In this document: one piece after another, positions 8,833-19,842 of the stretch | Layout: every line of letters begins with the position of its first letter | Numbering within the stretch: the first letter of the stretch is position 1 | DNA from: Akanthomyces muscarius | Lineage: Eukaryota > Ascomycota > Sordariomycetes > Hypocreales > Cordycipitaceae | NCBI RefSeq assembly: GCF_028009165.1 | Contig: NC_079241.1 | Location: 6,820,001 to 6,884,000 of the forward strand | Direction: 5' to 3' | DNA length: 64,000 bases | Notes under the pieces: generated by a model | Seen by the model: the letters and a program-made list of their open reading frames with translations, nothing else | Told to the model about the DNA's origin: nothing | The model's database searches: none | Program-made: the position numbers and the translations under genes

Positions 8833-10703
8833 CTACGTGGGAATAGGAGCGCCACTAGAAATTGTTGTCACTGGACCGCTGATGCCAATGCAGTAGTAGT
8901 AGTTCAGCCAAAGGCCGCTACAGTCTGTTGCAACTGCCGGGTTCCAGGCATAAAAGTTGCTGCGACACGGTTAGCTCATGTGCCTTTCCTTTCACCTGGT
9001 CTCGCCACGACTTACTCCAATTCAATTTTTGCCGCATTCGCAATAGACCAGCAGCCGTCTCCAGACTGGGCGCGATAGAATCTGTGGCATGCAGCGACCA
9101 TGCCATCCTGCATTTCACATCAGCAAGGTTTTCGGGCCCAGCTGTCTATTTTATCTTCATTGACTTACTCGTGTTGGCGACGGCGTGGCAATCTCACCGC
9201 CCCCTGATGTCGTAGTTGGTGTCGATGTCGTAGACGTCGGCGTTTTGCTGGGCGACGTCGTGCTCTGGCCAGTCGTGGTTGCGGAACCGCTCTTTGTCGT
9301 GGAAGGGTCAGGCGTAAATGTCGTCGGAATGGGCCTGGTACGAGTCGTCGGCGTGCCGGGTACACCAACGCAGTACCACGCGCCGTCGGTCATGGCGTCG
9401 CAGTCCTTGCCGACGCTTGGGTTCCACTTGACAAAGTCGTCGCGGGAGAAGACGTCAAACATGGCGGCAATATCGTCGCAGGACTCACCATCGCGCTGGT
9501 ACCAGTGCTTGCAGGTGCCGTCCTGCCCGCCGGGCACGCTCGTGGGACGCGTGGAAACGGTCGAGGGCATGGCGGTGACGCCGTCGGGCCCGACGATGCA
9601 ATACCAGTAGTTTGCCCACAACCCGTCGCAGTTGCCATCAAGATCAGGGTTCATCTTGAAGAAGTCTTCCTGGGTCAGGATGTTGCCATCGACAATTTTG
9701 CGACATGTATCGCCCTGTAAATGACACTATGTGAGCAAACGGTGCTTTTCGGTGCAAGAGGCATGGCATCTGCTTGTCTGCAAGGGAGTGATTGCTTACT
9801 GCTTGGGCTTGATACCAGTCTTTACATCCACTGATAACGCCGTTCATTGTGGGTGATGCAACAAAGCTGCTGTTGACAGGTGGTAGTGTCGACGGAGTGT
9901 AAGATCCAGTCAGCGTTGGCACAGTTGCTGGGGCATCTGTTGTTGTCCAGCTGAAGCTAACGGTGACGTTTCGCGTTCTGATGCTAACGCAGATCCACCA
10001 GCCGTCGAACAAGCCAGTGCAATCCTCTCCTAGAACTGGATTCCAGCTCAGTCTGCATGATTGGCGACACGGTTAGCGGGACTGTTGGCGGTTCAAGGAA
10101 GGACAAATAAACTAACAGGTTTTGTCTCGTCAACCAGGAGTGTGCGGCCAGGACACGCTCGCAGCTGTCGCCAGCTGACGGCAGATACCAGTCATCGCAG
10201 TCGGCAGGCTGGCCAGGCTGGGTTCTCTGCGGCGGAAAGGTGTTCTCGACAGATGTGGCCGTGACTTTCCAACTAGTCACAGGGTAGCGAGTCGAGTACG
10301 GATCCGTGTTGGTGGACGAGGTTTCCGACGTTGGCGAAGAAGACGAAGAGGTGGTCGGGGTGGTCTTGGTGCTCGACGATGTTGTCGTGGTGGTTGTCGT
10401 CTTGGTCGACGTGGGCTTGGCGCCCACGCCCACGCAGTACGAGTAGCCGACCCAAAAGTTGGTAGCGCAGTCATCCTTGACGTCGGGATTCCACTTGTAG
10501 AAGTTGTCGAGAGAAATCTTGTACTTTTGCGAGATTGTATAGCACGAGTCGCCCGAACCTTCCTTGACCGTGTGGAATGCGTTGCAGTTTGACACAATGT
10601 TGGGCATCGTCGGTCCCGACGGCTGAGTGTCCTGTGCCAGCGCATGACGAGCAGCGCAGAGCAGCGCTCCGAGCAGCACGCCGCTGTCTAACTGCAACTT
10701 CAT
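8833..10703 (-). CDS. secreted protein with five LysM domains (LysM effector-like)
   Basis: Five exons by splice reading: 10703-10117, 10052-9800, 9714-9169, 9107-9016 and 8959-8833, giving 534 residues. The signal peptide covers about residues 1-23. Five Cys-flanked LysM modules lie at about 40-93, 169-218, 272-321, 348-396 and 469-517. They are recognised by repeated patterns such as GDSCYTISQKY...NFYKWNP...C and the final Tyr-Cys-(V/I)-G. Linkers are Thr/Ser-rich, suggesting O-glycosylation. LysM binds N-acetylglucosamine polymers. In fungi such proteins shield chitin or sequester chitin oligomers from host sensing, or act alongside subgroup C chitinases. No catalytic domain is present. 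The last two exons are easy to miss: an in-frame TGA at 9157-9159 lies inside intron 3, and a reading that stops there would lose LysM5. The gene is head to head with the GH18 chitinase across 1.2 kb. Confidence 0.88.
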
Positions 10704-11888
10704 CTTTGGCGGCAGACGTTTTGTTGTTGTCTTTTGTTGCGGAAGTTGGTGTTCTCCTGTGATTCTTCTCACGAGAGAGAGAAGAGGCAACTGTAAAAGA
10801 CGTCTTTAGCCAGACTCTCCAAAGATTCTCCAAAGATTGACAATGGCGCAACAGAGGTACTGCGCAAGGGAAGCGAGTAGAGACAATCTCTATCCGCCAA
10901 GCTATCGCTGAGTATTTTCCGCTACCTGAGTCGCTTCAGCTTCAGTACTCTTCCTGCGGACGAGTATGAGTCTGGCCAACTTGATTGATCACAGCCAGTA
11001 CTGAAGGATTATCGAACTCCATTGCGAAAGCAGTATATTGCCAAGACCCTAAACAAGTAAGTACCGGTATCGTCTTGGTATATTTTCGGACCTTTTCGCA
11101 CTGCCGTGATGACCGGTGGGCTGGTGGCAAAGCGCATTCCAACTGCCGTTGTGGTTCCCGACATGCCGACTTCTGCAGTGCAATATCACAAAATCCCGCA
11201 CTAGTACTGCGATTCAATAGTCTCCGTTAAGCCCCTATTCTTAGCGGACGAATGAAAACATTTGACACAGTTCATCGTTGCAGAGAACCCGAAGCCATGT
11301 GGCGTTGTGCCCGTGATGACAGGCGGGCCTCCCGCAGCCCAGTGCGAGCAAACTGTGCTTCTGGACGCGCCGATCCGCGCTATTTCTCAACCGGGAGATC
11401 TCAAAGAGGCAGTTTCCGATTAGCACCTTGCCACGCGGCGGCGACTTTATTTCTTGGCCCATCCTTGGTACCTGTCGATCACTGCTATATCGGGATGCTG
11501 CCGACTAAAGAACTCTTGCTGGGTGCCTCGTGGTGGTGCGGGAGTCTACTATTGCGGCGACATTAATCACCGGGCAATCCGCAGGTTTGACAGTCTCCCC
11601 GCTTGCTCCACGCAATTTGCGTACCTGCGTTTGCATTACTCGGGAAGGCTTAATCTTTGAGGGGGCCCTATATCCCAGTCTAAGCACACGCCCGGGCGTC
11701 TAGAAACATTAGAGACCTGCTCTGCGCAAAGGCTTGCAACACACCGTGCCGCCCTATCACCATTACTCGCAAGTCTGACCGGCCTCCCTTCTCCCGCACT
11801 CTTTCACTTCGAATTGTCGACTGCCACCAAAGAGACGCAGACCAAAACGCCTGCCGCCTTGGACTTGCATTTTTTTATTATCGCGACA
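10704..11888. promoter_or_regulatory. shared divergent promoter region between LysM gene and chitinase
   Basis: 1,185 bp separating two genes read outwards, so the two promoters must lie here. A ccctatatccc stretch near 11666-11676, preceded by gaggggg, lies about 215 bp before the chitinase ATG and could be core promoter or stress-element sequence. Short frames on either strand have no convincing start or composition. Shared regulation is inferred from layout only. Confidence 0.45.
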
Positions 11889-13942
11889 ATGAGGTCCTCA
11901 GTCGGCTCCTTTGCCATCCTGGCGGTGCTGGCCGCTGTCGACCTGGCCATCGCGGCCAGCAATGACACCAAGTCCGACGCCAAAAATCGCCAGCGCTATG
12001 GTCAGATGCTCGCGGCCGACAGCGGGGAAGACGTCGTTTCGATTGCTGCGGCGGACCCTGACTACACTTGCTCCAAGAAGAAGAAATGTGAAAAGGGATG
12101 CTGCGGCTCCATGTAAGTAACCAATCCGCCAATTTCCACCCCGAGTGCTGCAACAGATTGGCCCAAAAATGCAATCCGAAGTTAACGTCACTGCTTTGAC
12201 GCGCGCAGCGATCCAACAAACGGCGTTGGTGTTTGCGGCCTGGGCCCAAAGTTCTGCGGCGACGGCTGCGTCTCCGACTGCGGTCGCAAGGGTGAATGCG
12301 ATCCAGGCTGGGGTCCGGGGTGGTCCACGGATGACAAGTGCCCTCTCAACGTCTGCTGCTCCGAGTTTGGCTTCTGCGGCACCACCAAGGACTTTTGCGG
12401 CGGGAAGACTGTTCCTTCGCCTAATTGCGGAGGCAAGAGCGCGGAAAAGAGGCTGATCGGATACTACGAAGGCTGGAATGTGCACCAGCGGCCATGCGGC
12501 AGTAAGTGACAAGCTCTCATGAGTGGGAAATATGTCATTGGCAGAATTTCAGTTGCTTACAACCTGCTATCTTAGACATGAAGCCGGAGGATATCCCACT
12601 TGGATGGTATTCTCACATCAACTTTGCATTTGCGCTCATCAATCCCAAAACATTTCACATTGATCCCATGGATGCCGACACGGCCACGCTGTATGATGCA
12701 GTCACAGGCTTGAAGCGCCGACAGACTGGCTTGGAGGTATGGATTGGTAAGTCACTGCTTCTAAAACCACTCTTCACGCGCTTTTTCCTTCGTCTGACCT
12801 TTTGCGACAGCCGTTGGTGGTTGGGCCATGAATGATCCTGGCCCATATCGTACCGCATTCTCGGACATGGCCAAGTCCACAAAGAACCAGGATGCATTCT
12901 TTGAGTCTCTCATTACGTTTATGCAGCGTCACGACTTTGACGGTATCGATCTCGACTGGGAGTATCCCGTGGCGGAGGATCGCGGCGGCATCAAGGACGA
13001 CTTTGCCAACTATGTTCAAATGATCAGCCGCCTCCGCCGTCGACTGAACCAAACCGGCAAGAAATACGGCATCACCATCACGTTGGTATGACGAGCATGC
13101 AAGAACGATTTTGCTATTCCGAACGAGACTGCTAATACAAAAACAGCCGGCATCTTACTGGTACCTTCGCGGCTTTGACATTGCCCATCTCGAACCCCAT
13201 ATTGACTGGTTCAATGTCATGACATACGACATCCGTGAGTGACACATTCCTTATACAATGTGAATCTATGCAAGATCCTTTTCTGACCAAGTCCTTCCTT
13301 CCTCTATAGACGGCGTCTGGGACTCGACTGTTCACTCCATCGGACCATATGCATACGCACACACAAACCTTTCCGAGATTGAAACGGGCCTGAATCTGCT
13401 ATGGCGCAACAACATCAACCCCGAGAGAGTCGTCATGGGCCTGGGATTCTACGGACGCAGCTTCACCATGAAGGACCCCAAGTGCATGACCGCCGGCTGC
13501 CCGTTCAAGGACGGCGCCAAAGGTGGCGAGTGCACCGGCACGCCGGGCGTGCTCTCAGCTGCCGAAATAAACAAGATTATCAAAAATGGCGCCAAGGTGA
13601 CGTTTGACAAGGAGGCCGCTGTCAAAATCGTAACGTGGGATACGGATCAGTGGGTCAGCTGGGACGACTCTGAGACGCTCAAGCTGAAGATGGCCTATGC
13701 TAACCAGCGATGTCTTGGCGGGTACGTCTTCCCCCCCTTTTTCCCCTAATTGCCCTAAATCCGTACTAACAAGCATTATAATTCGCAGCACAATGGTTTG
13801 GGCAATTGATTTGGATGATGGAACTTTGCTCAAGTCCCTGACGGACGGCATGGACAGAAAGTCGACCTTTGTCAACCCCATCCCAAAGTACCCACTGATT
13901 GATCTTGACTCCGACAGGAAAAAAGACAAAGACGAGCTCTAG
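11889..13942 (+). CDS. GH18 chitinase with CBM18 chitin-binding domain and C-terminal KDEL
   Basis: Seven exons: 11889-12112, 12209-12501, 12576-12746, 12811-13085, 13147-13234, 13310-13721 and 13789-13942, encoding 538 residues. All joints keep phase and rebuild family motifs. Order: signal peptide (about 1-23); Cys-rich chitin-binding region with a CBM18 core (NVCCSEFGFCG, in exon 2); GH18 barrel starting at RLIGYYEGWN. The catalytic motif DGIDLDWEYP carries acid Glu280, with Asp278 and Asp276 in place; FNVMTYDIHG and MGLGFYGRSF follow. This resembles killer-toxin-like subgroup C chitinases, but it lacks their own LysM modules and long C-terminal extension, and the LysM protein is encoded next door. 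The protein ends KKDKDEL, an apparent ER-retrieval signal on an otherwise secreted hydrolase. It should cleave chitin internally; where it acts is open. Confidence 0.9.
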
Positions 13943-14249
13943 AAGTTTTGAAACTAGTTAGTCTAAAGTAAAGCACTAATACTCAACATGATGCGATTAA
14001 GTGTGGTCAATATTGTGACATGAGGAGTCTGACTGCCTGAAGGGCTACCATCAATCGGTCTATGGCATCAACCAGCACGCTATCCGCACTTCCAGTATCA
14101 GCTTCGCTTATTCGTGCAAATTACATTCAAAGTTCGGGTGTGGAGATAGAAAATTTCTTATCATAGACTCAGATTACTACTAAAATACCCCGTAGCAGTT
14201 CTGCCGCCAACCCGGCTAAATCTTTGGCCGCGGTCAATTTGTCTCGTCC
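13943..14249. other. convergent 3' intergenic spacer
   Basis: 307 bp between the 3' ends of the chitinase and the metalloprotease. It should hold both polyadenylation regions. Nothing else is visible. Confidence 0.6.
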
Positions 14250-15552
14250 CTATTTGCACGTCGAGTCGGAATCCTTCTTCCTGTCCTTGTCAAACGTGTC
14301 CTTTACCGCACTCCCAATCGCTCCCAGAAACTTCTTGGTCTTGGACGTGGGCATGCTGTAGAGCGTCTTGAGTCCCTTGACATCATTCTTTGTGGGCTTG
14401 TAGACGGGATCAATATCTTTGCCGCTTGGCTTTTGCAGCAAGATCTTGGTACCTGGCTTTGCGCCGCAATCGCTAGGATCTAGGCGGTGAGTGTTAGTGG
14501 AACTGACTAGCCGCGAAGACGGGCTCTTTTTCCCCAACTTACAAATCATGATGGAATCATAATCAGGCTCTTTGCGACCCTGCTCCCACTTGGCGTGTTC
14601 AATAGGGAGGTAGTCGTGACCACTAAAGTCGTACGTCAAGGCAATTGACCTTTTAGTGCAGAGCCATTCCTTGTGCTTAGGCTTCTCATAGTCTTGCAAT
14701 TTGTCGTTGGCGTCGACTCGCGCCACCGCGGCTTCGTAGTCGAGCAGGTTTTTGCAGTTCCAGTTGTCTTTGCCGAAAAAGGACTTGTCGCGCTCGAACG
14801 ACGAGTAGTCGCCGGACCAGAACATTGGGTTCTGATGCTCGTGGAAAAGACCCCAGGCGTGCTAAAGCGAGGGCAGGCAGTTAGTAGTTGATACGCAGAA
14901 TGTGTTTCAGAAGAGTGCAACATACCCCCATCTCATGCGCATAGTTGGAGACAACGTTTTTCATGCCCATCGTGGTCAGATCCGACAAAATGCTGGTCGA
15001 TCCAGCCTCGCCGTCGGTTGGCGTGTCGCTCGTCTTAATCACCTGGCCAGGCGATGTTGCCATTTTCCGTACGCCCTCGCCAGCATAGGCGATTTCGAGG
15101 TAGTCGTTGCGGCGGTGGGAGTCGCACCACGCCCGGTCCCTGAACTCAAAGGCGAAATGGTTGTCCTTGTTGTCGAGGCCGACATTGCGCCAGAGCTCTC
15201 GGGCTGCAGTGAGGTCGTCTTTGAGAATCGCCTCGGTCGTCTTTGACGTGCCTTTGTGGGTGTGCGACTTGTCCTCGAAGCAGACGTCGATGTTGCCATT
15301 TTCCCACAGCTTGTATGGGAAATCATGAGTCGGGGAGTTTGGGTTGCCAATCCAGCGCTTGCCAATGTATCCGGTGTGGCCTGAAGAGACAGAGCCGTTG
15401 CCGTAGCTGTTGGACAGCGTGCTGTCCCGCGAGAACAGGGCATGGCTTGCATTGGCTCTATTGACTGCGATGGATGCTTCCCAGGCACGACTTCCTGCCA
15501 GGACCAAGGCAGCGTGTGACAACACGGCCTGTAACAAAGATTGAACCTTCAT
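14250..15552 (-). CDS. secreted astacin-like (metzincin) zinc metalloprotease
   Basis: Three exons: 15552-14926, 14861-14543 and 14479-14250, encoding 391 residues. A hydrophobic N-terminus (about residues 1-20) is a signal peptide. The exon 1/2 junction completes the extended zinc site HEMGHAWGLFHEH, with His206, Glu207, His210 and His216. The exon 2/3 junction completes the Met-turn SIMIY (Met314), so the splice sites are fixed by the fold. The segment before the zinc site contains paired Cys (CFED, WCDSHR), as in astacin-like fungal proteases. The tail is Lys/Asp-rich with a terminal Cys. It should cut proteins outside the cell or in the wall. It is convergent with the chitinase and head to head, across 800 bp, with the SGNH hydrolase. 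The substrate is unknown. Confidence 0.87.
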
Positions 15553-16352
15553 ATTTTGGAAGCAAACTGCCCCTCTGTCGGCTCAAAGACGGTAGATATT
15601 GAGATGCTTGAGCGTGACACCGCGCGGAAGAATGTCGAGGCTCAACAGCAGTTTCGCAGTTAAAGTCTGAGGCAAGCAGTGATGGTCTGAACCCTGGCGT
15701 GATGCGATAGCGCGGTCGAGTGGAAATGCTACCATTGCTTTACAAGGGCGGGTGGGCGTGTGCTGACGAGAGTTGAAGATGGGGTGGGAGTAGCAAGAGA
15801 CAAATTCTCAGGGTCCGCTTTACCGGTACGCAATAAACAAGGTTAAAAACTATTTACGTTTATGTGCTGCGCAAGGCTGGATACTAATATCGGTCGCTGC
15901 CTTCTTCGCGAGAGCTCGGCCTCGTACCCACAACCCTTGAGTATTATAGCCTCATTAGGCAACCCCCGGATCCTGGCCCGTTTCAGATCGCCGCTGTCAG
16001 CGTCCCGCATGACACTGTAAAGTTCTGCAACGGCCGCACTGTGTGTAAATTACATCTTGGCATGCATTTACAGTAGTCGCCGACGACCGGTGATATTCGC
16101 CTGCAATTGTCGTCGACTAATGGCGCAAACTCGGCAAATGCCTGTGATGGAATACTGTCAATCGGGCATGCCAACTGCCGGCCGCGTCCGCCAGTCCCGT
16201 TCTCACTCACATTATCATTCTTTTCCCGTTCTGCAAAGAGTCCGGCTTCAGCAATCGTTGAGCAAACCTCTCGCATGATTTTCCAGACAACTTTTGTTCT
16301 TTCCCGTCGTTGACACAGTGCTCCGAGCTCTTCCACCTTTGACTTGCTCGTC
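15553..16352. promoter_or_regulatory. divergent promoter region, metalloprotease / SGNH hydrolase
   Basis: 800 bp between two outward-reading genes for secreted proteins; both promoters must lie here. I see no gene and no specific element I can name. Several short plus-strand frames lack credible coding composition. Confidence 0.4.
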
Positions 16353-18538
16353 ATGTATGGCACAATGAACAGCGGTTCCGGGCACAAAGCACGGACAAGA
16401 ACAGTGCTTTTCGCAGTTCTTGGTCTTGCGTGCCAGCTATCTACCTCTCATGTTATCCCTCCGTACAATGATAGTCTCGCACCACAGTCATTTTACGAGA
16501 ATCCCTTGCACAGTCGCAAGGAGGATGACCCTACATCATTTGGCTGGGTACGTCGGTTCGCTGCAATTGGCGACAGCTACACCTCAGGAGTCGGCTCCGG
16601 CCTGCAGCTCGGAGGATTATTCCACAACCTTGGCGACTGGTGGTGTTCGCGATACGATTTATCTTACCCCATGATGGTCAAGAACGAATTGGGATCCGGT
16701 GTGGAGGATATGCAGTATACGGCCTGCATGGGTGACCAGATACCAGCAATCTACGACCAGGCCAAAGCACTCAAAGGCGACATCGATTTGCTCACACTTA
16801 CTGCGGGCGGCAACGACTTGTGCTTGGCCGATATTATCAAAAACTGCGTTGTGCTTCCGTTCTTTGGCGAGGAGTCCTGCAACGAGATTCTCAAAAAGGC
16901 CAAGGATAATTTGGACAACATCGTCGGCGACGGTATTTCCCAACTCCTGACGGCCCTCGACGACAAAATGGCCAAAGACGGCATTGTTGTCTACAACAGC
17001 TATGCACAGTTCTTCAACACGGAGAATGAGGACTGTGCTACGAAGCAGAGCTGGGCGCTCACGCCCTGGATCGTCTACGTGTGGCCAGACAAGCTCCAAA
17101 CCCCGCTCACTATGACGGTAGCACGCCGCAAAAAGTTCAACGAGCTAACCGTTGGCCTGAATGATCTTATCCGCAAAAAGGTCAATGATATGAAGGGCAA
17201 GGTGAAATACAATCTGGGTTTCTCGAGCTGGGATGTCTGGCCGAGCGAGAGCGTCAAGGGCCGAATGTGTGATCCATCTTCCACGGGCTCCTATCCCGAC
17301 CCCAAGCAGCCAGACTTGTTGTTCTTCAAGCCAGATACTCGCAACACTTGGTTTAAGCTGCCAGGGAAAAAGAGACGCGTGGAGGATGATCAAGAGGTTG
17401 AGGCTGAAGAAAAGATTGTTCACTCTCCACAAGAGGGCGAAGCTTTTGCGCCGTTGACCAAAGAGGACCTAGAACAGCTCAGGGCTGCATTTCCCGAGCC
17501 TCCCAAGCGGGACCTCGACTCCCGTGGAGTTGACCGCTCCATCTACAGGTCGTCTCTCTGGAACTCGGTGAACCCCAGTGCCGCCGCGCTCAAGAAACTC
17601 GACGCCCGGGCTCCATCGCCACCGGGCTGCCCAGGAGACCCGGGCCCATGGATGCCCAACCTCGGCAAGTTCCTGCCCGACTTCTTCGGGCGCATCTTCC
17701 ACCCCAACGAGGACGGCCACAATGCCATGGCGTCATTCATGGTGGCCAAGACGATTGACATGCGCGCCAAGGTGCTCGGCCTGAGCCCCGAGGTGTGCAA
17801 GATCACCGACGAGTTCAAGTGCTCCAAGAAAGACGGGGGCAAGGCCTACGCCACGGCCAACACGCTCGACGAGACATACAAGAAGTTCTGCGAGGATCTC
17901 AAGCCGCCCGGCGACGACGTGTACGGCTGGACCAAGAAGCAAAAGTACTACGAGGGCACGCTGGACGAGCACGAGTACGTCCTCTCGCTCGAGGTGCCGG
18001 CGCAAAAGTACGACAAGCAGCAGTGTCTCGACTCGATGGAGCGCATCATCCACGGCTGCGACGGCAGCGACCCGGAGAACCCGATGAACTGGAAGTTTGG
18101 CGGCAAGTGGAAGCGCGACGAGTACACTTACGAGGTCAACATCAAGCGTGACAACCGACCCTGGCCGGCTCCCAAGGAGGCCGACGGGTGGTGCAAGGGA
18201 AAATACAAGTTTTTGTTCAGCGACTTTGAAATGAAAGGTAATGTCAAGATCCAGTAAGCATCTGTGGTGCATCGCACGCTAACTCTTCCGCAGGGAAAGG
18301 ATGGAGCTCTTGGGATTATGGCCAGGACACGCTGCTCAAAAAGGCAAGAGACTGTCTTGGTAAAGGCGTGACAAAATGGAAGTTTGAGTATTTTGACAAG
18401 CCCGACGAGGATGGGTATGAGTGGAAGTCGACTTTCCGTACCCCTGTTTTTGTGAGCAACAGATGCTTTCGCAACAACAAGGTTGCCTTTGGAGCGGGCG
18501 GTTTTACGCACGGCTGCACCGGCGATTCTGGAGCATGA
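16353..18538 (+). CDS. secreted SGNH/GDSL-type hydrolase with Cys-rich C-terminal extension
   Basis: Two exons, 16353-18237 and 18294-18538, encoding 709 residues. The start is the first ATG (16353) or Met5 (16365); both precede a signal peptide-like stretch (VLFAVLGLACQLS). SGNH blocks: IGDSYTSGVG with nucleophile Ser75; TAGGNDLC (Asn154); and FHPNEDGHNAMA (His450, His456). This is the pattern of the SEST-like esterase subgroup. Beyond about residue 500 a separate region begins, with Cys and many aromatic residues, including GCDGSDPENPMNWKFGG. The second exon adds a related-looking end, CFRNNKVAFGAGG and CTGDSGA. This tail is not part of the hydrolase fold and may be a carbohydrate- or wall-binding module (inference). 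Likely an esterase or lipase acting on wall or host esters; the substrate is unknown. Without exon 2, 83 residues are lost. Confidence 0.85.
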
Positions 18539-18712
18539 GACACGATGGAAAGATAGAAAAGTAGTAAATTAGTGACCCAGCTCTCTGGGGTAGACGATTG
18601 AGTGTGTGGCACATGTACAAAGATTCCGCCGATTCCCTCGCTACTAGCCACTTGCATCTTCCCATTGGCCCAACTCAGAAACCATCATCTACATGCCTCC
18701 ATCAGGCTTGCC

Positions 18713-19246
18713 TCAATTTCCATGCGTATCCGGGCTTGGCTCTTGCTTTTCGAATTTCTTCCACTGTTCCGGCACTTCGCGAATCGTGCCCGCCTTGGTA
18801 CTCTTAGAGAACCACCGCCCGAATTTCCGAAATTCTCCTTTTGTCGCTCCAGACCCTGGGCCTAGATCAAAGCGCCTTCCGTCACCCGTTCGAAAACTCG
18901 AGGCCACAACATCAGCAGTACACTGGTCGTTCAAGATGACAACTCCACGTCCAATCATGGAGTTCATTGTGTTGCAATAACGCTTCGCATACTCGGCACC
19001 AGATTCGCCGCCTTGGCGTGGAACGTGATCGCGTACTTCGCTTTGTAAGATGACCATGTCAGGATCAGTGCCGCTAGCTAGGCGACGGTCGCGCTCTTGG
19101 CGTGCCCAGGAACCATAGTCGCGCGGGGTCTCGTAAACCATCAGCTCGTCATCTGAGTCGTGGGGTGTGTCGTGATCTTCATATTTTTGAGTTGGTTGCT
19201 CTTCTTCGTCGCGTTGGTGTTGTCGCTGAACCCCGGATGTAGACAT
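18713..19246 (-). CDS. hypothetical protein, 177 aa
   Basis: Uninterrupted frame from ATG at 19244-19246 to a stop at 18713. No recognised domain. The N-terminal third is very acidic and Gln/Asp-rich, and the rest is mixed and charged, with a possible folded part around GGESGAEYAKRYCNTMNSMI and a Lys-rich end. There is no signal peptide or membrane span, so it is probably cytosolic or nuclear. It is convergent with the SGNH gene, 174 bp apart. Composition looks coding, but no homology can be claimed. Confidence 0.5.
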   Translation of the reverse strand: MSTSGVQRQHQRDEEEQPTQKYEDHDTPHDSDDELMVYETPRDYGSWARQERDRRLASGTDPDMVILQSEVRDHVPRQGGESGAEYAKRYCNTMNSMIGRGVVILNDQCTADVVASSFRTGDGRRFDLGPGSGATKGEFRKFGRWFSKSTKAGTIREVPEQWKKFEKQEPSPDTHGN

Positions 19247-19842
19247 TCTCCAAGTTGCGGTAGACTGAGTGTTCGAGTGCTGTCTTAATTTAGTTCTTCC
19301 TTACGTGCGCTATTGTGGAAAGAAATCAAGACAGAAAACGTCGAGGCTGGTGGTACTTTTGTCATGGCACCTCGCAGGTGACGCATGGCTCCGGCTGCTG
19401 CCTAGAGGCTAGTCCGACAATTCAATTCTCACCGCCGCCGTATAACAAGCGAAAGATGCGTCTCTAAAAAGCGAATGGTGGCTTCAGAAAATCTCAGAAA
19501 ATAGTCTGGAATAGTCTAAAACACTCATTCTTCCTATACCTTCTAATGCTAGTCCTGTTCCAAGGTGAGGGGCACCCTTGTCGCCGTTCTACATCCACCG
19601 CCGAGGGTCTTCCTAGGCTCATAAACAACTATACCGCGAAGCAGGTCACTAATGCAATTTTTATTAAACTCTAAAGACTTGACGTAGTCAACCAATTCCT
19701 TTTGTAAACCCCCTCGTACTAAACGAAAGAGGCATCTTTCGGGAGCATCCCCGACTTTACCAGTCTGACACCGGCTATTCTTGTCAATCTAACTAGTTGT
19801 TGTGACAAGTCCGGATCTGCGCAAGATATTTGCGCCGAGGGA
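19247..19842. other. intergenic region, no gene seen
   Basis: About 600 bp of fairly AT-rich sequence between the hypothetical gene's start and the transporter's 3' end. A run of agaaaatctcagaaaatagtc-like direct copies near 19485-19510 is the only repetitive trace. Confidence 0.5.
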
